Shown here: in pieces, positions 7,491 through 14,422 of the stretch
Layout: the number at the start of each line of letters is the position of its first letter
Numbering within the stretch: the stretch's first letter is position 1
Source of the DNA: a virus
Length of the DNA: 22,997 nt
Virus record (IMG/VR): IMGVR_UViG_3300002140_000218
Coordinates: 1-22,997 of that record
Reading direction: 5' to 3' (one strand)
The notes under the pieces: model-generated
Told to the model about the DNA's origin: nothing
The model's input: only the letters and a program-made list of their open reading frames with translations
Databases searched by the model: none
Made by a program: the position numbers and the translations under genes

Positions 7491-8920
7491 TCGCCTTCCT
7501 GGTAAATGCCCTCGACGCTTTTTGTCCATTGTCCATCAAACCATTTATATTGTATATTTGTATTTAAGTTAGTAACATACTCGAGATTGTTTTCTGTGCT
7601 GGAATCGAATACTACCCTCCATCTACCTGTCAGTAAGTCGTACTCGATTATGTCGTTTTCTTCAGCAATAAAGTTGCGGTTTTCTCCGCCTCCCCAAACT
7701 TCAGCACTGTCTGCATTGTCGCCGCTGCCAATATTTCCTAACGTTAAATACCTAACATTTTGCCCGGTTCTTGAAATATCTCTATTTTGCCCGGGAGCGT
7801 AGTTACCGCTTGAATCAAACATTAAATCAATAATGTTTTTATTGTAAGGGTCGATAATAGCGTCAATACCTCCGCTAATGGTGTTAGCAGGGAATGTATC
7901 ATCGACACGTTCGCTTACGATTAGCTGTGTTGGGTCAGCGGTATTGTACGAAACCCGCAATATAGATTCGTCGCCTGCTAAACTGATTAATCGAATTTCG
8001 GATAATCCGTCGTTTAGTGATCCGAATAGCTCTACTAAGCCTTTCCAATTTGCTCCAGCATTGTTTGACAGCACTGAGTCGTTGATGCTAGCAACATGGT
8101 TTGATTTAATTAGTGTAACTGTATTACCACTGTACATAACAGCATATCCGTACGGTTGAGTCACTCTCCTAGCAATGTACGTTTGGTCGTCAATGATCGA
8201 CGAATTGATATTACCGTTAGCATCATATACGCTATTAATAGCTTTATAGATAACACCGAGACGGTTAACTCTAGCTGGCGCACTAATCCAAATCGGTAAC
8301 TCAAAAGTCATAGTAGATATGCTTATGTCGTTATTCCCGCCCATTGGGACAGTTCTACTATCCCACCGAGTGTTAGTTAGTAGTACTGTGCTTAAGCTAG
8401 TCCAATCAATGTAGTTGTCGGTGCTTTGAATTTCTAAACTAGGGTTAAACAATGTAGACAATTGTTCTAGTAATTGTAGTTTTTGTTCAGTATTGCTAGT
8501 CCATATGTCTAACGATAATGTTAGTCTATACGGAACCGGCATTGGCCGCTCTACGTTAAAATTATCAAACTGCTCGCTGTCATATTCATTGGTTGCTGGA
8601 TTCCATCTACGCTGACGGATTTGCATTTTACTTACATGAAACGGTTCCTGCACCCTAGCACGATCGTAATCAAACGAGGTTATGTATACGCTCATAGCTG
8701 GCACACTAGACATGCTGTTTTCGCTACCGTTGCGTATAATCTGTGCTGCCTGCCTGCTTGGGTCGCCGTACATCACTGGAACACGTTGTATTGCAGTTGG
8801 GCTAGAAGAATCCTCACTTCCGAACTCTACATACACGTTGCTAACCATGCGTATAAACTGTTGGACAAATCGTCTTATTTGTCCGTCATAAAAGAAGTTT
8901 TGGTGGTAAGTGTCTGCCAT
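7472..8920 (-). CDS. 15: gp15-like proximal tail sheath stabiliser / tail terminator
   Basis: The N-terminal half fits T4 gp15. It has an F-F-Y-D-G-Q-I-R-R-F opening with a long first helix, then R-V-P-V-M-Y-G-D-P-S-R-Q at about residues 46-57, then P-A-M-S-V-Y-I-T-S-F-D-Y-D. It continues with P-Y-R-L-T-L-S-L-D-I-W-T-x-N-x-E-Q-K-L-Q-L-L-E-Q and a F-N-P-S-L-E-I-Q-S-T-D-N-Y-I-D-W segment. gp15 caps the top of the tail tube and sheath and joins the tail to the neck. At 482 residues it is much longer than T4 gp15 (272), with an extra C-terminal half containing W-x-G-G-G-E-N and Y-D-L-L-T-G-R-W. The ATG lies five bases after the stop of the upstream gp14-like gene, so they form one operon. Confidence 0.85.
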   Translation of the reverse strand: MADTYHQNFFYDGQIRRFVQQFIRMVSNVYVEFGSEDSSSPTAIQRVPVMYGDPSRQAAQIIRNGSENSMSSVPAMSVYITSFDYDRARVQEPFHVSKMQIRQRRWNPATNEYDSEQFDNFNVERPMPVPYRLTLSLDIWTSNTEQKLQLLEQLSTLFNPSLEIQSTDNYIDWTSLSTVLLTNTRWDSRTVPMGGNNDISISTMTFELPIWISAPARVNRLGVIYKAINSVYDANGNINSSIIDDQTYIARRVTQPYGYAVMYSGNTVTLIKSNHVASINDSVLSNNAGANWKGLVELFGSLNDGLSEIRLISLAGDESILRVSYNTADPTQLIVSERVDDTFPANTISGGIDAIIDPYNKNIIDLMFDSSGNYAPGQNRDISRTGQNVRYLTLGNIGSGDNADSAEVWGGGENRNFIAEENDIIEYDLLTGRWRVVFDSSTENNLEYVTNLNTNIQYKWFDGQWTKSVEGIYQEGEWSIVL

Positions 8921-8925
8921 TTTGA

Positions 8926-10104
8926 TTATCCGTTATTATCTGCTTTGGGTGTAAATGCTTTGCTTAATGCCTGACGGGTCGGTACTGTGTTATTTGCATC
9001 AGCAGGATCAACATACGACTCATTGGTGTTGATCCAGTTGTCTCTGAATGTAGTATTATCTAACGTATTTGGAGTTAGTCCTGATCGTACTACGTCAACT
9101 TGTTTAACCCATCTCGCTCCGTCGTACTTAAACATTCGATTAGGCAAATAGTCAAGTCTAAGGAACATATCGTTTATACTCGGAGAAACAGGGAACGTAG
9201 TTCCGCTGCCGGTATGTCCGCCAAACACGGCGCCTGTTAAATACCCAGTAACTCGAGTGTTCGAGTTTTGTGCAGTAGCACTATCATCACTGGCAAGAAT
9301 TTCTTCGTCACCGGCATTGAATATAGTATCGTCTGCACTAGGTAAATCAATTCCTAATGCGTCGGGTAATTTTGGAGTATATAAACTAGATGTATCGTAA
9401 CCGCTTTTAGGAACTTCGAATTCTGCTTGTGCAATTACTGCATCATTGATTGCAATCGATTTATCGTATGTACTTAGTATCTGGGCAATAGGTGTATTGC
9501 TGTCATCTGATATTTTAATTTTGTTAATAATATCTTTGTATTCTTGTGCATCAACTAACGGCTCAAACTTAACACGCCACAAGTGCGGCCACCAAGTTGG
9601 TGTAAATCCTTCGCTAGCAAAACTAGCGTCACCGGCAACATAATATCGCTTTAGTGCCGCAGGTACATCTTCGTCTAAACTATCAAAATCTTTAAGGTGT
9701 TGTAGTTCAATGACATCGCCTGACACAATACGCCGGCCTAGCAACTTAACCATATCATTGATATGGAATGTCATGATAATAGTATTTCCGCTTAGGAAAA
9801 TTCCAAATTGAGTTAAATCAAAATCATTATCGCCTCGAGTGTAGTGCCCGCGGAGATTGTAGACATTTTCGTCGTATTTGCGATCGCGGTTTTCTACAAA
9901 CAATAAATCTTGTATATTTTGCTCGCTTTGGTTTAAGTATTGCGGTTGAGTTGCATCGCCTTTGTCGCCTTGGTCTTTAGTCCCGATATATTTGTGGACA
10001 TGAACTCCAGTACCACCGACTGTAAACATCTCACTGATCCGACGATCCATAAATTTGTAATCGTTGCTATGTTTTCCGTCTTTCCAAAGGCTAAGTCTAG
10101 GCAT
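8926..10104 (-). CDS. Neck protein, probable gp14 (virion structural protein)
   Basis: A 392-residue protein, first gene of the leftward operon, with CAGGGA before its ATG. Residues 114-205 contain the core I associate with neck proteins of marine T4-like phages: F-G-I-F-L-S-G-N-T-I-I-M-T-F, G-R-R-I-x-S-G-D-V-I-E-L, R-Y-Y-V-A-G-D-A, then W-W-P-H-L-W-R-V-K and a D-A-Q-E-Y-K-D-I segment. The layout (FG, beta strand, GDVI, then P-x-LW-x-V) parallels T4 gp14. The C-terminal third is acidic and ends in an M-F-L-R-x-D-Y-L-P-N-R-M-F-K-Y-D-G-x-R-W-V motif that recurs in other virion proteins here. Gene order beside gp15 supports gp14, but it is longer than T4 gp14 (256). Confidence 0.6.
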   Translation of the reverse strand: MPRLSLWKDGKHSNDYKFMDRRISEMFTVGGTGVHVHKYIGTKDQGDKGDATQPQYLNQSEQNIQDLLFVENRDRKYDENVYNLRGHYTRGDNDFDLTQFGIFLSGNTIIMTFHINDMVKLLGRRIVSGDVIELQHLKDFDSLDEDVPAALKRYYVAGDASFASEGFTPTWWPHLWRVKFEPLVDAQEYKDIINKIKISDDSNTPIAQILSTYDKSIAINDAVIAQAEFEVPKSGYDTSSLYTPKLPDALGIDLPSADDTIFNAGDEEILASDDSATAQNSNTRVTGYLTGAVFGGHTGSGTTFPVSPSINDMFLRLDYLPNRMFKYDGARWVKQVDVVRSGLTPNTLDNTTFRDNWINTNESYVDPADANNTVPTRQALSKAFTPKADNNG

Positions 10105-10131
10105 GATCTAATATCCCTGTAATAATGCTAT

Positions 10132-10138
10132 TATTTAT
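10132..10138 (-). promoter_or_regulatory. Putative late promoter for gp14-gp15-Nudix operon
   Basis: On the minus strand the sequence reads GGCGATAAATAATAG, 28 bases upstream of the gp14-like ATG, leaving a leader that carries the CAGGGA ribosome site. It is the same box as in front of the rightward structural genes. Confidence 0.6.
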
Positions 10139-10181
10139 CGCCAAATTGGATGCATCTGTTCTTCTTTACTAGAATTTAATC

Positions 10182-10214
10182 TGTCAACTACTTAATATTG
10201 CTAAGTAGTTGACA
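10182..10214. repeat. 13-bp perfect inverted repeat in a divergent promoter region
   Basis: TGTCAACTACTTA and TAAGTAGTTGACA are separated by seven bases. Each outer end reads TTGACA when read outward, like a -35 box on both strands, but no -10 box stands 16-18 bases away on either side. It lies between the leftward late operon and the rightward early genes. Candidate roles are an operator, an RNA hairpin or a replication-related site; no T-run follows. Confidence 0.7.
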
Positions 10215-10262
10215 TTAAGCCCGTGCAGGCAGACTTTCCTTATATTGTGTATTACATACAAG

Positions 10263-10490
10263 ATGATATTCATTAAACATTTTTTAAAAAATTTATCCAT
10301 TTGCATATTGTTATTAGTTGTAATTGTTAGCATTATTATATTGGGTAAATGGATATTCAGCGAATATATTGCAGGATTTGGATTATTAATTGTAATCCTT
10401 ATACTCTATCTAATTGCAGATAAGAGCTACAAAGATGCTCACTACGAGCTAATGTACAAAAAAACTAAAAATCCGCCAAAAAAAGGTTGA
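10263..10490 (+). CDS. Small two-helix membrane protein
   Basis: A 75-residue protein from the ATG at 10263; a TTG-started extension to 10209 would begin inside the inverted repeat and is not believed. It has a short basic start (F-I-K-H-F-L-K-N), two hydrophobic helices at about residues 11-28 and 35-52 with a short polar turn (K-W-I-F-S-E-Y), and a lysine-rich tail ending N-P-P-K-K-G. No family is recognised and the ribosome site is poor. Its size and shape would fit a phage inner-membrane protein of unknown purpose. The stop overlaps the -35 box of the next promoter. Confidence 0.55.
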   Translation: MIFIKHFLKNLSICILLLVVIVSIIILGKWIFSEYIAGFGLLIVILILYLIADKSYKDAHYELMYKKTKNPPKKG

Positions 10491-10515
10491 CCTTTTGGTA
10501 AGATAGCAGTATAAT
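10487..10515 (+). promoter_or_regulatory. Sigma-70 promoter (TTGACC-17-TATAAT)
   Basis: TTGACC at 10487-10492 and TATAAT at 10510-10515 are separated by 17 bases, with predicted start near 10522, 27 bases before the ATG at 10549. The near-consensus boxes suggest early, host-polymerase transcription. Confidence 0.85.
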
Positions 10516-10548
10516 ATACACATACACTAACAAAACAAGGTATACACT

Positions 10549-10752
10549 ATGAATGATTTTTACCGGGTAGTTGAGCAGTATGTGCGTGAAGCGGTTAACA
10601 CTACCGATAACATTGACGACAACGGGTTTATTAACTGGAATTTTGTGGATGCTGATGTGTTTATGCGTGTCAATCCAACTAAACAGTGCGTCGGTGTATA
10701 CTATGAATGCTTTGAAAAAGCATGTGATAAGGTTGAATCGGAGTTAGTCTAA
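10549..10752 (+). CDS. Small hypothetical acidic protein
   Basis: A 67-residue protein preceded by CAAGGT and by a strong early-type promoter. It has an N-terminal helix (D-F-Y-R-V-V-E-Q-Y-V-R-E-A-V), a central F-I-N-W-N-F-V-D-A-D-V-F segment, a V-G-V-Y-Y-E-C-F strand and an acidic end. It has two cysteines and no membrane segment. No family is recognised. Small acidic proteins made early are common phage host-takeover factors, but nothing here shows that role. Confidence 0.6.
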   Translation: MNDFYRVVEQYVREAVNTTDNIDDNGFINWNFVDADVFMRVNPTKQCVGVYYECFEKACDKVESELV

Positions 10753-10801
10753 TGCGAGTTAGAGTACCCCAACGGAGCCTAGCCAAATCGGTACAACTAA
10801 A

Positions 10802-10828
10802 GTAACTAGTTGACACCTGAGGTAACTA
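10802..10828 (+). promoter_or_regulatory. Direct repeat GTAACTA x2 over a -35 box (possible operator)
   Basis: GTAACTA occurs at 10802-10808 and again at 10822-10828, exactly 20 bases apart (about two helical turns). The copies flank the TTGACA box of the promoter at 10810-10838. A repressor or activator could bind both copies on one DNA face. The copies are short, so chance is possible. Confidence 0.3.
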
Positions 10829-10838
10829 CTGTTATAAT
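10810..10838 (+). promoter_or_regulatory. Consensus sigma-70 promoter (TTGACA-17-TATAAT)
   Basis: A perfect TTGACA (10810-10815), 17-base spacer and perfect TATAAT (10833-10838) lie 35 bases before the ATG at 10873. This is a full-consensus promoter and should be very strong with host RNA polymerase. Confidence 0.92.
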
Positions 10839-10872
10839 AGTATGAGTTCAACATAATTTTGGAGTAGTTTGT

Positions 10873-12135
10873 ATGGCCACGTCAGCAAAAACAACACGTA
10901 AGACTATCGTTAAAGCGCCGAAGAAGCCTAAGATTAAATATTCAGCACCCAGGCGCGGCGCGAAAATAATAGAACCTTCATGGGAAGGTGCGTTGGAGTG
11001 GGATGGTGCAACATTCCATAGCAGTCGACGTAGAGCCGCAGACTTTTACTACGAGTATTTTAAATCAGCAGACCTTATGCCGCATCTATGGACATGGATG
11101 AAGGACAATGATTATACACCTGTGGATATTAAAGCCGCAAAAGCCGCACCAAATCACAAAATTAATATCTCAACCTGTTACCTTGCTCGCATGTTAGTAA
11201 ACGGTATGCCGGACTATCATAAAGCTCATGCTGAGTATTGGGAAAGTTTAGCTGGCACGTCCGGCGAGATTAAACCTGTTAGCGAGCACCTGCATAAAGT
11301 GCTACAAGAAGTAATTAAAGTAGGCATGCCGTTAGTTGCTCGAAAAGAAGCAGAAGAAAAAGAGCTCGCACGCCAAGCTGGCAATGCAGTTGTTTACAAG
11401 AAGCCTACTATCCAGGATCGGCTCAATGAAAAAGTAAGTGAAATAATCGGCGAACTCGAAGGGCGGTACGATAATATTATCTTAGGCGGTAACACCCCTC
11501 CTGAGGCATACAAGCTGTTTCAGGACGAGAATCTACCGCAAGCAAAAATTAGTATGGTAGCAGATCATTTTTCTAAATTTAAAACTAGTTTAGAGGATGA
11601 CTGGGCACTAGCTAAAAAAGGTGACGAGCAGTGTAAAGAAGCATATAGTCATATGAAAGCCTCTGATTTTAAGCGGGCAATTAATTGGTATGACTCTGTA
11701 TTAGCCGATTGTGACAGCTTCTCAGCACTTAAAAAGACTGCTCGTAAAGCACGTATTAAGAAAGCACCGAGTAAAGAAAAGCTAGTGACTAAACTTAAGT
11801 ATCTTAAAGATGACACAAGTTTAAAGGTTGCAAGCATTAACCCGGTTGATATTCTAGGCGCGAGCGAGCTGTGGGTTTTCAATGTAAAAACTCGTAAACT
11901 TGGCAAGTATGTTTCGTTGAACTCCAGTGGGCTTAGTGTTAAAGGAACAACTATCGAAAACTTCACGGAAGTAGGTAGTGTACAGAAGACGTTGCGTAAA
12001 CCTAATGAACAACTAGCGGAGTTTGCTAAAGTAGGCAAAATACAATTGCGCAAATTTATGGAATCGGTTAAGACCACTGACACTAAACTTACCGGACGAA
12101 TTAACACAGATACTCTCCTTCTTAAAGTCCAATAA
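10873..12135 (+). CDS. Hypothetical early protein with basic N-terminus
   Basis: A 420-residue protein led by a perfect sigma-70 promoter and a GGAG ribosome site. The first 30 residues are rich in K, R, T and P (many basic residues), suggesting nucleic-acid contact. Then comes a mixed domain with W-E-G-A-L-E-W-D-G, F-H-S-S-R-R-R-A-A-D-F-Y-Y-E-Y-F and W-T-W-M-K-D-N. Helical stretches (about residues 130-290) follow, then a beta-rich C-terminal part (W-V-F-N-V-K-T-R-K-L-G-K-Y) with more basic residues. I do not recognise the family and see no catalytic motif. Its position among structural genes but under an early promoter suggests a DNA-transaction or host-takeover role, which is a guess. Confidence 0.75.
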   Translation: MATSAKTTRKTIVKAPKKPKIKYSAPRRGAKIIEPSWEGALEWDGATFHSSRRRAADFYYEYFKSADLMPHLWTWMKDNDYTPVDIKAAKAAPNHKINISTCYLARMLVNGMPDYHKAHAEYWESLAGTSGEIKPVSEHLHKVLQEVIKVGMPLVARKEAEEKELARQAGNAVVYKKPTIQDRLNEKVSEIIGELEGRYDNIILGGNTPPEAYKLFQDENLPQAKISMVADHFSKFKTSLEDDWALAKKGDEQCKEAYSHMKASDFKRAINWYDSVLADCDSFSALKKTARKARIKKAPSKEKLVTKLKYLKDDTSLKVASINPVDILGASELWVFNVKTRKLGKYVSLNSSGLSVKGTTIENFTEVGSVQKTLRKPNEQLAEFAKVGKIQLRKFMESVKTTDTKLTGRINTDTLLLKVQ

Positions 12136-12142
12136 CGATTTG

Positions 12143-12178
12143 AATCCTGCTAAATACAATAGAACATTTAGCAGGATT
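12143..12178 (+). promoter_or_regulatory. Hairpin holding a late promoter and the gp13 ribosome site
   Basis: AATCCTGCTAAAT (12143-12155) and ATTTAGCAGGATT (12166-12178) form a perfect 13-pair inverted repeat with a ten-base loop. The TAAATA box (12151-12156) spans the left arm and loop edge; the AGGA ribosome site (12173-12176) is in the right arm. A transcript running in from upstream would fold and hide AGGA. A transcript starting about five bases after the box (near 12162) would lack the left arm and leave it open. This is the layout known from T4 genes such as soc and e. Confidence 0.7.
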
Positions 12179-12183
12179 TACTA

Positions 12184-13053
12184 ATGGCTACACTTAAAAC
12201 TGGTTTAAACGCAGACGGCACCCTAGTTGCTGATACACTATATGACCCACTAACCGGTACAGGCGCAGGTCAAATTGAGTTTGATCAGTCTGGTATGACT
12301 ACCGCTAATTCGTTACGTGCCCAAATTGAAACATACATCCGATTAAAACTAGGCGACGGGCTAGTGGATGTAGAACTCGATAAAGAACATTACGACTTAG
12401 CAGTTACTACAGCATTGCAGAAGTACAGACAGCGTAGTTCGAATGCAGTAGAACAAAGCCATGCGTTTTTAACACTATTACCAGAAACACAAGAGTACGT
12501 GTTACCGAAAGAGATAATGCATGTTCGGAGCATTTACCGTCGGGGAATTGGTAGTGTCACCGGTAATACTGCTACTCAATTTGAGCCATTCTCTGCAGGA
12601 TATATGAACACCTACATGCTAGTTGCAGGTCGTGTCGGCGGACTACTAAGTTATGAACTATATTCGCAGTACCAAGAATTAGCAATGACGATGTTTGGCG
12701 GATATATGCAGTTCCAGTGGAACAACTCAACTAAAAAATTAACAATCTTACGTAAGATTCCAGTTGGGTCTGAGGAAACAATTGGCTTGTTAATTGATAA
12801 CTACAAACCAGATATTATGTTGTTAAACGATCACATGGTATACCCATGGATCCAAGAATATGCATACTCTGTTGCTAAACGTATACTAGGCGAAGCCCGT
12901 AGTAAATTTGCTAGTATTGCAGGCCCGTCTGGAGGCACAGCGCTAAACGGCCCGTCACTAGTAAGTGAAGCGATCACTGAGATAGCGGCACTTGAGCAAG
13001 AACTAAAAGATTACGTTGATGGCGGCATGCCGTTGACATGGATTACAGGGTAA
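12184..13053 (+). CDS. 13: Neck protein gp13
   Basis: A 289-residue protein close in length to T4 gp13 (309). It carries the features I know from gp13 of marine T4-like phages: L-R-A-Q-I-E-T-Y-I-R-L-K-L-G-D-G, then L-D-K-E-H-Y-D-L-A-V-T-T-A-L-Q-K-Y-R-Q-R-S-S near residues 62-83. It continues with Y-V-L-P-K-E-I-M-H-V-R-S-I-Y-R-R-G and a W-I-Q-E-Y-A-Y-S-V-A-K-R-I-L-G-E helix, ending G-M-P-L-T-W. gp13 and gp14 form the neck collar that seals the head and joins it to the tail. It lies 2 kb away from, and opposite in direction to, gp14 and gp15. Expression appears controlled by the hairpin at 12143-12178. Confidence 0.82.
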   Translation: MATLKTGLNADGTLVADTLYDPLTGTGAGQIEFDQSGMTTANSLRAQIETYIRLKLGDGLVDVELDKEHYDLAVTTALQKYRQRSSNAVEQSHAFLTLLPETQEYVLPKEIMHVRSIYRRGIGSVTGNTATQFEPFSAGYMNTYMLVAGRVGGLLSYELYSQYQELAMTMFGGYMQFQWNNSTKKLTILRKIPVGSEETIGLLIDNYKPDIMLLNDHMVYPWIQEYAYSVAKRILGEARSKFASIAGPSGGTALNGPSLVSEAITEIAALEQELKDYVDGGMPLTWITG

Positions 13054-13058
13054 TAACA

Positions 13059-13355
13059 ATGCGGGCATACGAGTTTTTACCTGAAGATAATGGCTTAAAC
13101 GAGCACGAGCTAGTATGGGCCAAGTCCAAAAAAGGACCAGTGATGAAGTGGCGTTGCACCACTGGCCAGCGCCAAGGTAGGGTGGTTCCTCATGTACTCG
13201 ATTGCAGTCAGCCTATTGATCTAGCTAAACGTGCCAAGATGAAAGTTACTCGTGCAAATACTAAACTTAAACAAGCAAGAAAAGCTAAAAAAACAAAAAG
13301 GGTAAACCCTACTAGCAGATTAATTCAGATGCTAAACGCTATTAAAAAACGATAA
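13059..13355 (+). CDS. Small basic protein (MRAYEFL start, KWRCTTGQRQGR motif)
   Basis: A 98-residue protein starting at ATG 13059, five bases after the gp13 stop; a longer frame from 13038 would overlap gp13. The N-terminus M-R-A-Y-E-F-L is followed by K-W-R-C-T-T-G-Q-R-Q-G-R-V and a V-L-D-C-S-Q-P segment. A very basic C-terminus (many K and R, A-K-K-T-K-R-V-N-P-T-S-R) ends the protein. Similar small basic proteins occur near head and neck genes in marine T4-like phages as I recall, without known function. The two cysteines and basic tail would suit DNA or RNA binding. It is probably co-transcribed with gp13. Confidence 0.65.
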   Translation: MRAYEFLPEDNGLNEHELVWAKSKKGPVMKWRCTTGQRQGRVVPHVLDCSQPIDLAKRAKMKVTRANTKLKQARKAKKTKRVNPTSRLIQMLNAIKKR

Positions 13356-13363
13356 CGTACTGC

Positions 13364-13392
13364 TTGACAATACAAACTCTATGTTGTATACT
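13364..13392 (+). promoter_or_regulatory. Sigma-70 promoter (TTGACA-17-TATACT) for gp1
   Basis: TTGACA at 13364-13369 and TATACT at 13387-13392 with a 17-base spacer, 26 bases before the gp1 ATG. It gives gp1 early expression separate from the late genes around it. Confidence 0.9.
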
Positions 13393-13418
13393 AACTGTAT
13401 TACACATGGAGTTTTTTT

Positions 13419-14093
13419 ATGATTATCGGAATTTGCGGATTAATTGGTAGCGGTAAAGGCACAGTGGCTGACTATTTGGTTAGTGAGCATGCTTATCAAA
13501 AAATTAGCTTTGCGGATAAACTTAAAGATGCAGTAGCAACACTATTCGACTGGGATAGAACGTTACTTGAAGGCGATACGCCAGAGTCACGATTGTGGAG
13601 GGAAGAGCCCGACACCTTTTGGACCGCAGAAACTAGCAAAGAAATTACACCACGTCTAGTGCTACAACTATTCGGCACCGACTGTATGCGTAATGGATTT
13701 TACGATGGGATATGGGTAAGTTTGCTAAAACAACGAGTCCTAGCAAATCCTACTACAAACTTTGTAGTGCCGGATGTGCGGTTTCCGAATGAAATTAATG
13801 CAATCCGTGATATCAGCGGAAAGATAATATTTGTACGCAGAGGCGAAATGCCAACATGGTGGGCTAATGCAGTTAAAACTAATGCAGCCGGTAAAGATGG
13901 GGAGCGTATTGTTTTTGACTCAGGTGATCATATGGAAGTTGCTTATCCTGAGGTACATGCTAGCGAGTGGAGTTGGGCAAGGCACACCAGCGAATTTGAT
14001 ATCACTATTAACAATAACGGAACGTTAAATGAGTTACATCAACTTATTAATTTAAAACTTACCCAATTAGAAATTGCTAATGTTAGTGCTTGA
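13419..14093 (+). CDS. 1: Deoxynucleoside monophosphate kinase, gp1-like
   Basis: A 224-residue P-loop kinase, close to T4 gp1 (241). The Walker A motif G-L-I-G-S-G-K-G-T is at residues 7-15; a S-F-A-D-K-L-K-D-A segment (about 30-38), L-Q-L-F-G-T-D-x-x-R and V-V-P-D-V-R-F-P-N-E-I-N (Walker-B-like, about 116-127) follow in the order seen in phage dNMP kinases. The enzyme phosphorylates dNMPs to dNDPs to feed phage DNA synthesis. GGAG precedes the ATG and a near-consensus sigma-70 promoter lies just upstream, so it should be made early although surrounded by late genes. Its end overlaps the opposing HNH-like gene by 27 bases. Confidence 0.88.
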   Translation: MIIGICGLIGSGKGTVADYLVSEHAYQKISFADKLKDAVATLFDWDRTLLEGDTPESRLWREEPDTFWTAETSKEITPRLVLQLFGTDCMRNGFYDGIWVSLLKQRVLANPTTNFVVPDVRFPNEINAIRDISGKIIFVRRGEMPTWWANAVKTNAAGKDGERIVFDSGDHMEVAYPEVHASEWSWARHTSEFDITINNNGTLNELHQLINLKLTQLEIANVSA

Positions 14094-14417
14094 TTTCCAT
14101 TGAGTTTTAGACTCGTGTAACTCTATTTTACAGTTTGCACAGATTGTACGGAGATTGAATTCGTCTACATTGGACAGATTCCCGTCGACATGAAACACCG
14201 TTAGTTGTTTGTTGTATCTAGCCTTAAAGCCGCACTTATCACAATGCGGTTTTTTACGATACCCGAATCGGTACCATTGCGGTGCCGCAGGCTTTAGCTT
14301 TTTTCCCTTCCGGCTACAAGGGTCGCATAGCTTACGATAATATACCCGATCGCCCTTACGGCAATTTACTGCTACGGGTCTATCGTCGCAAATAGGGCAA
14401 AGAGGTCGGTAATTCAT
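14067..14417 (-). CDS. HNH-like zinc-finger protein
   Basis: From the ATG at 14417 it has 116 residues; a GTG at 14432 would add five residues but lies inside the promoter box. It carries four C-x-x-C pairs (C7/C10, C31/C34, C59/C62, C93/C96) and the HNH-type core F-H-V-D-G-N, N-V-D-E-F-N-L-R-T-I-C-A-N-C. The general-base His (H76) and Asn residues are present, but the usual His after the last Cys pair is replaced by K-I-E, so nuclease activity is uncertain. The family appears in marine T4-like phages from memory. It could be a homing-type or packaging-related nuclease, or only a zinc-binding protein. Its ATG stands five bases after a late box, so its mRNA may lack a leader. Confidence 0.7.
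   Translation of the reverse strand: MNYRPLCPICDDRPVAVNCRKGDRVYYRKLCDPCSRKGKKLKPAAPQWYRFGYRKKPHCDKCGFKARYNKQLTVFHVDGNLSNVDEFNLRTICANCKIELHESKTQWKSSTNISNF
14226..14255 (+). terminator. Possible rightward terminator inside the opposing HNH-like CDS
   Basis: AAAGCCGCA and TGCGGTTTT can pair (one G-U) around a ten-base loop, ending in six T (14250-14255) on the plus strand. It lies about 130 bases past the gp1 stop. On the minus strand these bases encode the K-K-P-H-C-D-K-C-G-F-K zinc-binding segment, so the hairpin could be a coding side effect. Confidence 0.45.
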
Positions 14418-14422
14418 ACTAC

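Noticed and set aside
7491-7529. Nudix start at 7529
   Set aside because: The ATG at 7490 has AGGAAGG just upstream and the earlier start would overlap gp15 further.
8621-8974. Rightward ORF opposite gp15
   Set aside because: Shadow of a well-recognised gene; no ribosome site or family pattern.
10209-10246. Sigma-70 promoter from TTGACA (10209) to TATATT (10241)
   Set aside because: The spacer is 26 bases, too long.
10209-10262. N-terminal extension of the small membrane protein from TTG 10209
   Set aside because: The TTG lies in the inverted repeat and lacks a ribosome site; the ATG at 10263 gives a typical small membrane protein.
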